Positions 7,760-15,854 of a stretch of DNA of 23,061 bases are shown one piece after another (the stretch's first letter is position 1; every line of letters starts with the position of its first letter). The notes beneath the pieces are model-generated. The model ran no database searches. It was not told where the DNA came from and was given only the letters and a program-made list of their open reading frames with translations. The translations under genes were made by a program, and so were the position numbers. Origin of the DNA: Endozoicomonas sp031844845 (GTDB lineage Bacteria > Pseudomonadota > Gammaproteobacteria > Pseudomonadales > Endozoicomonadaceae); contig NZ_JAVRMB020000223.1 of NCBI RefSeq assembly GCF_031844845.1, positions 1 through 23,061 on the forward strand, written 5' to 3'.

Positions 7760-10516
7760 CCATCAAGGTGGCGTCCGGGGGGTATTGATAGCGACAGTAT
7801 TTACCGGGTCAAAGATCACCTGGTGGCGCTGGTCAACCAGATGAAACCCGATGGCTGGACGCCCCTGACCCCCACCTATTACGATGCCACCCTGCACTTT
7901 AAAAAAGACAACAGCAGCGACCAGAGTCCGATTAATAACGTCTGCCAGAGCAACTACCTGGTAATGCTCAGCGATGGAGAGGCAAAAGACGCCGAAGACG
8001 CTCCTACCGCCATTAGCAACATCAACAGCCTTCCCAATATCTCAAACTGTGGACAGGACTCCGACATCAAAGAAGAAAAGTGCGCCCGAACCCTGGCAAC
8101 CTGGTTGAACACCTCAGACCTTAACCCGTATATCAGTGACCAGCAGAATGTGATCACCCACACCATCGCCTTTTCCCTTAAAGGCAATGACACCGCAACG
8201 AATTTCCTGACAGATATCGCTGAAAACGGCGGGGGCCAGCTATACACCGCCGACAATGCTGCCGATCTGACCAGTGCCTTTAACAATATTATTACCGGGA
8301 TTATTGAGGACGAATCCAGCTTTGTCAGCCCGGGCGTGACGGCCAACCAGTTTAATAATTCAAGGCACTTGTCGCAGGTTTATTACTCGGTATTCAAACC
8401 TTCAAAAACCGATCGCTGGCAGGGCAATCTGAAGCGTTATCAGCTGATCGGTGATCCACTGGACATTTACGATAACAGTTCGCCCCCAGCACTGGCCGCT
8501 GATCCCGATACCGGTTTTTTCAAAGAGAGCGCCTTCAGTTTCTGGAGTGGTAGTGTCGATGGCCGTAAGGTCAATGTCGGTGGCGCTGGTGATAACATTC
8601 CAGAGGCTGAAAATCGTAAACTGTTTACCTTTCTGGGCAATAATCCTGCGGGCCAGGCTGAGAACCTAGATAGTTCGGCTCACCTTCTACAGACAACTAA
8701 CGACAATATTAAGCCAGAAACCCTTGGCCTCCCGCCATCAGACGATACCCGTCGCTCTGAACTGCTAACCTGGATTCGAGATCCGGCCACCTGGTATGGT
8801 GATCCCCTGCACTCGGTCCCGGCCCTGGCTACCTACGGCTGTAATATCGACGCCAAAAACTGCCCGGAGAAAGATCAGCGACTGGGTATTTTCTTCGGCA
8901 CCAATGATGGCTTTATTCATGGTCTTGATGCCAGCACCGGCCAAGAGAAATTTGCTTTTATGCCCGCCGAGCTGCTGCCCAATCTCGACAAGCTCAAGAC
9001 CAACGCAGCCACCGACCGGGTCAACAATGGGCGCCCTTATGGCATGGATGGTTTGGTAACACTCTGGGTGAATGACCTGAACAACAATGGGGTGATCTAC
9101 GGCGGTTATGACACTCTGGATTTTGATAAAACCAGTGAGTACTTACCATCAGACAAAATCAACAAAGTCACTGTAGTGGAAGCAGGTCAGGCAGTCACGA
9201 AAGAGGAATTTATCTACGCCTATATTGGCATGCGCAGAGGTGGCAGAAGCTACTACGCCCTGGATGTCACCGCGCCAGCGTCACCGCAGCTGCGCTGGTT
9301 TATCTCCGGTGGCGATAGCGGCTTTGAAAAGCTGGGACAGACCTGGGCCAAACCGGTAAAAACCCGGATCAAAATCGGTTCGACCATCAGAGATGTGCTG
9401 ATTTTCAGCGGCGGTTATGATCCCGCTCAGGACAATGCAGAAAGCTACCAGAGCGATAGCATGGGCAATGCTGTCTATATAGTCGATGCTCATGATGGGA
9501 CCCTGATCTGGTCTGCCAGTAATGACAGATCAGCCACCCTGCAACTGACCAGTATGAATTACAGCATACCCGGCGGTGTCCGTGTCATTGATCTGGAAGG
9601 CGATGGTCTCGCCGACCAGATGTTCTTTGCCGATACCGGCGGGCAGGTATGGCGGCTTTATATCAACAACGGCATGACCAGTGTCAATGACCTGGTCTGG
9701 CCCTCTGACAGCAATGGCGATGGCAAATGGACCGATGATGAAGGCGTATTTGCTGAGCTTGGCCCCACAAAGCTCCAGAACGAGGCCAGTGATGGAGGTC
9801 TTGCCCAAAGGACACATTCACGGAAGTTCTTTGTGGAACCCGATGTCTCACTATTCCGCCTTAATGGCAGTACCCATCTGGCGGTAGCCATTGGCTCAGG
9901 GAACCGCCCTGACCCTTTAGGTCGGATTAATGCTGTCATCCTTGACCGCGCCTATTCCATGGCAAGCCCTTTTTATGCCAACCCGGCGGTGACCGCCAGT
10001 AATGCAAGCAGCAGGACTGTGCCTGTGCACAACAGGTTACAGCACAATTCAGGCAACACTCAGCTGGTGGACATTACCCAACTCGACAGCAGCAATAACA
10101 AGGATATTGAACCGGAAGACTTTTTCGGCACCAGTACATCGGATCCGAAAAAAGGCTGGTTTATTACCCTTGAACCGGGTGAGAAAGTGATGACCGAGTC
10201 CGTCACCTTTGAAGATGTGATTTATTTCAACACCTACCTGCCGTCAAATGAAGCATCCCTAACTTGCAACCCCATAGCCGGCAAAGCCCGGGCTTATGCT
10301 GTGGAACTGCTCACGGCCATGCCGGTGAAAGATGAGGATGGCGAACCGGAAAGTGCTGATCGCTACACCAACCTCGCCAACAGCGGTTTGCCCCCCGCCA
10401 CCAGCATCCTGTTCCCGGAGGGTAGTAAGGATGCCCTGATCTGCGTAGGCGCTGAATGTAACCCTCTGGAGATTGGTGACGATAAACAGACCACCTATTG
10501 GCGGCAGGTACGATAA
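7760..10516 (+). pseudogene. pilY1: PilY1-type adhesin, 5'-truncated (no signal peptide)
   Basis: A long open frame starting directly after the pilX TAA; the first usable start is GTG at 7823, giving 897 residues. It retains the end of the VWA-like region (DHLVALVNQMKPDGWTPLTP, then NYLVMLSDGEAKD), the NNIITGIIEDESSFVSPGV link, and the C-terminal PilY1 beta-propeller: DPLHSVPALATYG, GIFFGTNDGFIHGLDASTGQ, YIGMRRGGRSYYALDVT and, near residue 590, the calcium-loop signature DLEGDGLADQ followed by FFADTGGQVWRLYINN. Lost are the signal peptide and the N-terminal several hundred residues seen in the minus-strand PilY1. Without export the protein could not sit on a pilus. The rest of the frame is undamaged over 2.7 kb, which suggests a recent loss, or an assembly join. 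No start with a good ribosome-binding site is seen. Confidence 0.8.
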
Positions 10517-10518
10517 TC

Positions 10519-10615
10519 GTTCAGTATCTCGTTCCCACGCTTTTAGGCCCTATGGGTCCTGCGTGGAAACGAAATACTGAACCAGGCATTACACTCCCAC
10601 GCAGGAGCATGGGAG
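10519..10615. repeat. REP-like inverted repeat between pilY1 and pilE
   Basis: Begins 3 bases after the pilY1 stop. The arms GTTCAGTATCTCGTTCCCAC... (10519-10540) and ...GCGTGGAAACGAAATACTGA (10561-10582) pair over 22 bases with two G-T type mismatches, enclosing a 20-base loop that is itself partly self-complementary. A second, smaller hairpin CTCCCACGC-AGGA-GCATGGGAG (10594-10615) follows. The TTCCCACGC/GCGTGGGA core is like repetitive extragenic palindromes common in gammaproteobacteria. It carries no ORF. It may also reduce readthrough into pilE, but there is no T-tract. Confidence 0.65.
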
Positions 10616-10637
10616 CGGGCGTAAATTGAGACCATAA

Positions 10638-11138
10638 ATGAGCAAAACCAAAGGATTTACCCTGGTAGAAATGATGATCGTCGTGGCTATAGTGGGCATT
10701 CTGGCCATGATAGCGATCCCAAGCTACAACCAGTATATAACGGATGCAGCTATAGCTGATGCAAAAGCTTCACTGCTAGGACTGGGCAATGCCATGGAGC
10801 GTTATAGAGCACAAAGTGGAAGCTATGAAGGTGCCATTTCTGATGCATCAACTGACAAGACGTGCGCAATTTTTACTGATGTTGATGACAAAAGAGTATT
10901 CACGATTATCGAAAGAGGAAGTCCTGATATTTACTTCACTCAAAGCCCTGAATCAGGGACTGTCTTTTTCGAGCTTGACATTTGTATCCCGGAAATAACC
11001 GAGGATCAACCAAATCCACCGGGTTACATTCTGATCGCCACTGCAACAGCAAATGCCCCGAACATTGCAGTAAATTCTACAATCACCCTGGCATCCAATG
11101 GCGAAAGGGGAGGAACACGCCTTGACGCATGGCAATAA
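10638..11138 (+). CDS. pilE: PilE-type type IV pilin
   Basis: A 166-residue type IVa pilin-like protein of the PilE minor pilin kind. Leader MSKTKG followed by FTLVEMMIVVAIVGILAMIA and then IPSYNQYITDAAIADAKASL is the classic pilin N-terminal helix with Phe1 and Glu5. The body has the PilE pattern LGLGNAMERYRAQSGSYEGA, a Cys pair (TCAIF and DICIPE), and a terminal TITLASNGERGGTRLDAWQ close to PilE C-termini, which usually end near a Trp. It is the last gene of the plus-strand cluster, as in the fimU-pilV-pilW-pilX-pilY1-pilE order of Pseudomonas, and its frame is intact although pilW, pilX and pilY1 upstream are damaged. It is separated from pilY1 by a hairpin repeat; its ribosome-binding site is weak (TTGAG). 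The minus-strand cluster shows no pilE in this window, so this copy may serve both. Confidence 0.9.
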   Translation: MSKTKGFTLVEMMIVVAIVGILAMIAIPSYNQYITDAAIADAKASLLGLGNAMERYRAQSGSYEGAISDASTDKTCAIFTDVDDKRVFTIIERGSPDIYFTQSPESGTVFFELDICIPEITEDQPNPPGYILIATATANAPNIAVNSTITLASNGERGGTRLDAWQ

Positions 11139-11190
11139 AGATCTTTAATTCGAATTCACCATTTAAAAATACAGGGTCGCTGTTGGCCCT

Positions 11191-11217
11191 CCCTGAATGG
11201 GAAACCGACAGCGGCTG
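11191..11217 (+). repeat. Copy 1 of a 24-27 bp direct repeat flanking the DUF29 gene
   Basis: Starts CCCTGAATGGGAAACCGAC and ends AGCGGCTG; nearly the same string recurs in the same direction at 12130-12153, which lacks 3 bases (AGC) and has two substitutions. Similarity continues a little further right (AAAC/TCTA versus AAAT/TCTA). The two copies lie on either side of the DUF29 gene. I found no inverted termini or transposase, so a mobile unit is not established. Confidence 0.5.
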
Positions 11218-11401
11218 CAAACCTCTATCACCCTGTCATCCAGGGCGATAGAATCGGATGTACGCTCATGTGAAAATAACAATACTTCGCTATATCAAGT
11301 TCAGGAATATGATTCCCTGAAGTTATAATAGGGAGCAAAAATCAGCTTTTTACGGTACCTAATGTCGTTTAAAATGGTTAAATAGAAACGGATGTACGTC
11401 T

Positions 11402-11466
11402 GATTCTACCGCCCTGCCCTGTCATCCAATGGCACCAAAGGAGGCGAGCTGCCAGAAGCCTGGTAA
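11402..11466 (+). pseudogene. 3' remnant of a second pilE-like gene
   Basis: From 11419 the codons read LSSNGTKGGELPEAW and stop (TAA, 11464-11466), closely matching the end of intact PilE (LASNGERGGTRLDAWQ). Just upstream GATTCTACCGCCCTG aligns with AATTCTACAATCACCCTG of pilE but in a shifted frame, so at least one small indel has occurred. No start or pilin helix is present. The fragment lies about 330 bases after the same region of pilE. I interpret it as what is left of a tandem pilin copy. Confidence 0.6.
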
Positions 11467-11559
11467 CCTACCGATGAAAGCAGCGCAGGAAAATTGGCCA
11501 TGGGTATCCTAAAATAGTCAGCAGTGAACCGCTGGGCAGTAAATTAAGGGACTGAAACA

Positions 11560-12048
11560 ATGGAAAGCAGCAAAAACAATCTTTACGAAACTGATCGCTA
11601 TCAGTGGATCGAACAGCAAAAACAAAAATTCCGTAACGGCCAGTACGATCAACTGGACATTGAAAACCTGTTCGGGGAAATCGAAAGCATGGGTAATGAA
11701 CTGGGTACCCTGGAACACCGACTCACTACCCTGATCCTGCACCTGCTGAAATACGACTATCAAACCAAGGTGCTCAATCCGGTACAGGCAGAACCCTATG
11801 ACTGCCGGGACTGGCTGGGAACCATTGATCGAACCCGTCTGGCCATCCAAAAACTGGTGAAAAAAAACCCCCATATCAAGCCACAGATTGAGGAACAATT
11901 GTCAGAGGCATACCCGGACGCCAAGACTCTGGCCATTGAAGCGATGAATCGTTATGTTCAAACTCATCAACGGTTGAACAGCAGCAGTTTTCCCAAAACC
12001 TGCCCATGGTCCTATGAGCAAATCATGGAGGGCAACTGGCTCCCTTAA
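11560..12048 (+). CDS. DUF29 family protein
   Basis: A 162-residue cytoplasmic protein with the full DUF29 pattern: N-terminal LYETDRYQWIEQQKQKFRNG, then YDQLDIENLFGEIESMGNEL, the helical LEHRLTTLILHLLKYDYQTK, a central WLGTIDRTRLAIQKLVKKNP, and the C-terminal FPKTCPWSYEQIMEGNWLP that closes nearly all members. Length is normal for the family. The biochemical role of DUF29 is not known; it is common as scattered, often multicopy genes in cyanobacteria and some gammaproteobacteria. AAGGG sits 9 bases before the ATG. It stands alone between a decayed pilin stretch and the DUF4956 operon, and is bracketed by two short direct repeats, so it is probably a separate acquisition. No signal peptide or membrane helix is seen. 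Confidence 0.85.
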   Translation: MESSKNNLYETDRYQWIEQQKQKFRNGQYDQLDIENLFGEIESMGNELGTLEHRLTTLILHLLKYDYQTKVLNPVQAEPYDCRDWLGTIDRTRLAIQKLVKKNPHIKPQIEEQLSEAYPDAKTLAIEAMNRYVQTHQRLNSSSFPKTCPWSYEQIMEGNWLP

Positions 12049-12480
12049 TGCGCCGCCATGCTGCTGGCCAGTATCCTGGCACTGGTGCCGCACTCTCATC
12101 AAGATATGGCGTTATCGGACCTCGGATACCCCTGAACGGGGAACCGACGGCTGAAAATATCTACAGAGCCTCAAAGATCAAGGGTTGATAAACCTAAATC
12201 CCTGATCTGTCACTGCCATTCATCCATAAAAATCAACAGCTCATTCATCCACAACCTTTCCAGCACAGCACTGGCAACAAGATTCATTACAAATCACTTA
12301 ATCAAAAAAACCAAATAGAATTAAGTCAAATAATCGCCATCCCATTAAAACACCCATAAAACAAGGCATTCATTTAAAACAACACTAGAAAATAAAAAAA
12401 AGAAAAACATAAATTAAACTAAATCAAATACAAGCCTGTTTCCAAAAAATCAGGAATCATTTAATCAGGAAGATTTAATC
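12049..12480. promoter_or_regulatory. AT-rich upstream region of the DUF4956-CotH-VTC operon
   Basis: No gene is seen. The left part contains a stem AGATCAAGGG...CCCTGATCT (12175-12208, one bulged A), a possible transcript end for DUF29 without a T-tract. From about 12290 the sequence becomes strikingly A/T-rich, with long A runs, unlike both neighbouring genes. The promoter of the following operon must lie here, but I could not choose a convincing -35/-10 pair. AGGAAG at 12467-12472, 8 bases before the ATG at 12481, is a good ribosome-binding site; an ATCAGGAA motif precedes it as a near-duplicate. AT-rich leaders of this kind are typical targets of H-NS-like silencers (inference). Confidence 0.45.
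12130..12153 (+). repeat. Copy 2 of the direct repeat flanking the DUF29 gene
   Basis: CCCTGAACGGGGAACCGAC followed by GGCTG, the partner of the copy at 11191-11217. Together with the preceding base it forms a small CCCC-TGAAC-GGGG hairpin. It lies 81 bases after the DUF29 stop. Confidence 0.5.
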
Positions 12481-13212
12481 ATGCTGGAGTCTGTAGACCC
12501 TTTACTGGTCGCTTATTTACCCAAAGATATTCGCTCAACCTTCTTTCCCTATGCCAGTGTTGGCCTTGCCGCATTAATATTAAACCTGATGATCGGGTAT
12601 GTTCTGTCCAGCCTGATTGGTATCCATTTCCGAAAATACTCAACGGCTTTTGGTAACAGAAAAGACTTTTCAAGGCTTTTCCCGCTGCTGATGTTATCCG
12701 TCGTTCTGATTATCACCGTGGTTAAGTCCTCTCTGGCCCTGGCCCTTGGACTGGTCGGCGCCCTGTCGATTGTCCGATTCAGGACCCCCATCAAAGAGCC
12801 TGAAGAGTTGATGTACCTGTTTCTCAATATTGGCATTGCCATCGCCCTGGGTGCTGGTCAGACATTTGCGGCAATGATCGCCTGTGCGGTTATCCTGATA
12901 TTAATTGCCATATCAAAGAAACGAATGGCAAGATCTTTTCAGGAACACGGATTGTTTCTTTCAATCAGTTACACCGTGGAAGAAAACACCTCCCGGGAAT
13001 CCATTCTGACAGACCTTAAATCAATCCTGACCGATCATGTACTGAGAATGGATTTAAGTCGGCTTGATTTCTCCAATTCAAAAGTCGACGCCCTGTTCTT
13101 TATCAACATCCATACCGCCGAAGAATTAGATTCAATTATTTTTGAAGTCAACAACAAATTCCATCAGGCACAGATTTCCATTCTGGAACAAAATGATATT
13201 TCCGGGTTATAA
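12481..13212 (+). CDS. DUF4956 integral membrane protein
   Basis: A 243-residue inner-membrane protein. Hydrophobic segments lie at about residues 24-48, 66-82, 84-97, 110-125 and 126-146, giving four or five passes, followed by a soluble C-terminal domain of about 95 residues. The loop motif ALSIVRFRTPIKEPEELMYL (residues 95-114) is the diagnostic conserved stretch of DUF4956, with Arg and Lys/Glu residues between two membrane segments. Function of the family is not established; it is often encoded next to VTC-domain (polyphosphate polymerase-like) and CotH genes, as here. It is first in a tight operon: only 2 bases separate its stop from the CotH start. I infer that it is a membrane partner, channel or scaffold of the CotH/VTC pair. 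Confidence 0.88.
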   Translation: MLESVDPLLVAYLPKDIRSTFFPYASVGLAALILNLMIGYVLSSLIGIHFRKYSTAFGNRKDFSRLFPLLMLSVVLIITVVKSSLALALGLVGALSIVRFRTPIKEPEELMYLFLNIGIAIALGAGQTFAAMIACAVILILIAISKKRMARSFQEHGLFLSISYTVEENTSRESILTDLKSILTDHVLRMDLSRLDFSNSKVDALFFINIHTAEELDSIIFEVNNKFHQAQISILEQNDISGL

Positions 13213-13214
13213 GT

Positions 13215-15854
13215 ATGAAACTCCGTCTTGATCGTCAGGCCCATATTGTCTCTATCAGAGAAAAACGGTTTATCTGGCTGGGTATTTTCTGCCTGGCTCT
13301 GGTTCTGATTCCATCCCCGGAAACCGTAAAAACGCTGCTGATTCAAGGGGGCTACCGTTCCCTCCATACCAACTCGGCGGAGCGGGTAACCCAGATCATT
13401 AGTGATATGAAAGATGTCCCCGGTAAATTGCTCACGGCTGAACGAACCATTCCCGTGCTCCGGCTGGATATCAAATATAAAGAGTGGCAAAAACTGGTTA
13501 AGGATCGCCAGAAGGCGCTGGCTGAAGGGTTAATACCCGAAGATCGCCAATACGCCAAAGGCTCATTACACTATCAGCGGGAAAAATATGAAGCTGATAT
13601 TCGCCTGCAGGGTGACCTCCTTGACCATGTCCGGGGAGAGGAACGCTGGTCACTGCGCATTGAACTGAAAAAAAACAAAGCGATTCTTTCCACCTCACGT
13701 TTCGCCCTGGTCAGCTCTAACGTTCGCTCTCACCAAGGGCCGGAACTGTTTCGTCAAACCCTGAAAACCGCTGGCTTTGATATTATTTCCCCACGACACT
13801 TTCCGGTCAGCGTGGTGATTAATGGTGATGACTGGGGTGTCATGCTGCTTGAGCAATCATTTGGCCAGAAGCTGCTGGCGGTTAACAATCGTACCGAAGG
13901 ACTGGTTATACGACTGGATCTTGTTGATGAAACGAAAGACGCCGATGGACAGATACATCGAGCATTCAAACCCCGGGTTATCCAGAAAAAGAAAATACTG
14001 CAAAAAGCCGAACTCTCAAGACAGCGACAGATTGCCCTGACATTGATTAACGACTTCCTGAATGGCAAACGCCCGGCCAGCGATGTTTTTGATACCGAAA
14101 AGCTGGGTCAATACCTGGCCACCGCTGATATCTGGGCTTCCTGGCATACCCTCACCTGGAATAACTGGCGCTGGTACTACAACCCGCACACGGCAAAGCT
14201 GGAACCCATTCAAAGTGATGTGGCCGTCTCCCCGGCAAAACACTTCTGGTTAATGAAGCAACCCAGTCATCGCTCCATTATCAGCAAACGCATGCTGGCC
14301 GATGCAAAAGTGGCCAACAGCTATAAAAAAGCACTAAACCACTTAACAAGCCTGATAGATTCCGGTGAGCTATTTAACACACTTGAAGACGTTCAGGAAA
14401 AATTCAACAGAAAACTCCATGCCAGCACCCCACTGCTTGGTAAATACGACTTCGGCCTGATGAAGCAACAGGCGAAATGTCTGGGCAGTGATTACCAGCA
14501 GCCTCCCTGTAATAACTTCCGGGAACTCGACTCGCAACTGCATATTCCCATGCAGGCCATGTCTTCACGGTTACCCTGGGAATTAATGGCAAGACTGACT
14601 TCATCAGCTTCCGGGCAGATACTGTCAATCACCAACCCTGAACAACAGTCGCTAAAACTGCTGGAGATACTTTCAGTGGATAACAACAATAATAAAACGT
14701 CGGTTAACCTTCCTGAAATCGAACTACCGATACGCATTCATCCAGAAGAAGACCGGAGTCTGTTATTACCAGGCTCAGCAGATAAGATCGAATTAGTGAC
14801 GTCGTTTAAAGGCAGTAAAAAAACAAAACATACCCTGTTAAATAACGCCACGCCGCTATCATTCATTCCCCGCCCTGCCACCAGCGATATGGTGAGTAAA
14901 TATCCATTTATTACCAAAGGTAAAGGCCACTGGGAAATACGCTCTGGCAACTGGAAAATTAATGACTACCTGATAACACCCGACAATTGGCAGGTAATTG
15001 TGCAGCCCGGAACCACATTAACCTTTGCCAGCAATGCCGGACTGATGGTGTTTGGTGGTCTGACAGTTAATGGTACGAAACATCAGCCGGTCACTCTCAC
15101 CAGACAATCTCGCAGCACAAGCTGGTCAGGGCTTACCGTCTTCGGTACTGAGTCGGTAAAAAACAGCAACATCAACCATCTTGAAGTTTCCTATGCCAGA
15201 AGCCCCAAACTGGCCTTCTGGCAACCTCGGGGCGCGGCCTATTTTATCAATAGCAACCTGACCGCAAACAATATGACGGTACGTGATAATCTTTCAGAAG
15301 ATGCGTTAAACGTCATTAACAGTCAGATAACCATTAACCAGTTAACCATCCTTAATACCTTATCCGACGGGTTTGATTGTGATTTCTGCCGGGGTGATAT
15401 CAGCAACAGTCAGTTCACCAATATCGGTTCTGTATCCGGAGGGGATGGCATTGATACCAGTGGCTCCACCATTAAGGTGACCGGCAGCCGGTTTGATCAG
15501 GTACGGGATAAAGCCATTTCAGCCGGTGAAAACAGTCAGCTGACCATTGACAACAGCACCGTTAAAAATAGCAATATAGCCATCGTCGCCAAGGATCGCT
15601 CGGAAGTCACCGCCAGCAATATCCGTCTTGAAAATATCAAAGAGTACTCATTAATGAGCTACACCAAGAAACCCATTTTCGGACCAGCGACGCTGTATGC
15701 CAATGATATTGTCTGCGTTCAGCTCAATTGTGCCAGCAAGACACTGGTGGAAAAGGGCAGCACATTACTGATTGACGGAAAAACCGTGACCGGTGAACAG
15801 GTAAATGTGAAAGCCCTTTACCAGGGCATTATGAAATCGGATAAGCCAAAGTAA
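13215..15854 (+). CDS. CotH-like kinase-fold protein fused to a right-handed beta-helix
   Basis: An 879-residue protein. A basic N-terminus (residues 1-18, six Lys/Arg) precedes one hydrophobic segment (19-35), so by the positive-inside rule the bulk is extracytoplasmic and anchored. Residues about 78-340 match CotH: ADIRLQGDLLDHVRGEERWS, GFDIISPRHFPVSVVINGDD then WGVMLLEQSFG, and NNWRWYYNPHTAKLEPIQSD, whose final Asp (335) aligns with the metal-binding Asp of CotH kinases. Residues about 565-815 show repeating turns (LTVNG, ISNSQFTNIGS, IKVTGSRFDQV, LTIDNSTVKNS) of a parallel beta-helix. Bacillus CotH phosphorylates spore-coat proteins; in Gram-negative bacteria the substrate is unknown. An extracytoplasmic kinase fold raises the question of its phosphate donor. 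The stop overlaps the VTC start by one base (TAATG). CotH family is fairly sure; the enzymatic activity is not. Confidence 0.85.
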   Translation: MKLRLDRQAHIVSIREKRFIWLGIFCLALVLIPSPETVKTLLIQGGYRSLHTNSAERVTQIISDMKDVPGKLLTAERTIPVLRLDIKYKEWQKLVKDRQKALAEGLIPEDRQYAKGSLHYQREKYEADIRLQGDLLDHVRGEERWSLRIELKKNKAILSTSRFALVSSNVRSHQGPELFRQTLKTAGFDIISPRHFPVSVVINGDDWGVMLLEQSFGQKLLAVNNRTEGLVIRLDLVDETKDADGQIHRAFKPRVIQKKKILQKAELSRQRQIALTLINDFLNGKRPASDVFDTEKLGQYLATADIWASWHTLTWNNWRWYYNPHTAKLEPIQSDVAVSPAKHFWLMKQPSHRSIISKRMLADAKVANSYKKALNHLTSLIDSGELFNTLEDVQEKFNRKLHASTPLLGKYDFGLMKQQAKCLGSDYQQPPCNNFRELDSQLHIPMQAMSSRLPWELMARLTSSASGQILSITNPEQQSLKLLEILSVDNNNNKTSVNLPEIELPIRIHPEEDRSLLLPGSADKIELVTSFKGSKKTKHTLLNNATPLSFIPRPATSDMVSKYPFITKGKGHWEIRSGNWKINDYLITPDNWQVIVQPGTTLTFASNAGLMVFGGLTVNGTKHQPVTLTRQSRSTSWSGLTVFGTESVKNSNINHLEVSYARSPKLAFWQPRGAAYFINSNLTANNMTVRDNLSEDALNVINSQITINQLTILNTLSDGFDCDFCRGDISNSQFTNIGSVSGGDGIDTSGSTIKVTGSRFDQVRDKAISAGENSQLTIDNSTVKNSNIAIVAKDRSEVTASNIRLENIKEYSLMSYTKKPIFGPATLYANDIVCVQLNCASKTLVEKGSTLLIDGKTVTGEQVNVKALYQGIMKSDKPK

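Larger units (their letters stand above)
11139..11559. other. Gene-free, scrambled repeat-bearing stretch downstream of pilE
   Basis: No intact gene. Visible structure: a hairpin with arms TCGCTGTTGG and CCGACAGCGG (about 11177-11214); two near-identical direct copies of TAGAATCGGATGTACG / TAGAAACGGATGTACG (11249-11264 and 11383-11398); two copies of CCCTGTCATCCA (11231-11242 and 11417-11428), the second inside a pilE 3' remnant; and an imperfect hairpin TTCAGGAAT...ATTCCCTGAA (11300-11321) next to a TATAAT (11324-11329) without an obvious -35. The repeats point to past duplication and decay of pilin sequence here. AAGGG at 11546-11550 is the ribosome-binding site of the following DUF29 gene. 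Confidence 0.6.

Noticed and set aside
7954..8346. 130-codon minus-strand frame inside pilY1
   Set aside because: It is the complement of the PilY1 coding frame and shows no family pattern.
10519..10615. CRISPR-like repeat
   Set aside because: Only two different hairpins occur, with no regularly spaced identical units and no cas genes.
11324..11329. TATAAT as a promoter for DUF29
   Set aside because: No acceptable -35 lies 16-18 bases upstream and the start codon is about 230 bases away; kept only as a note in the region entry.
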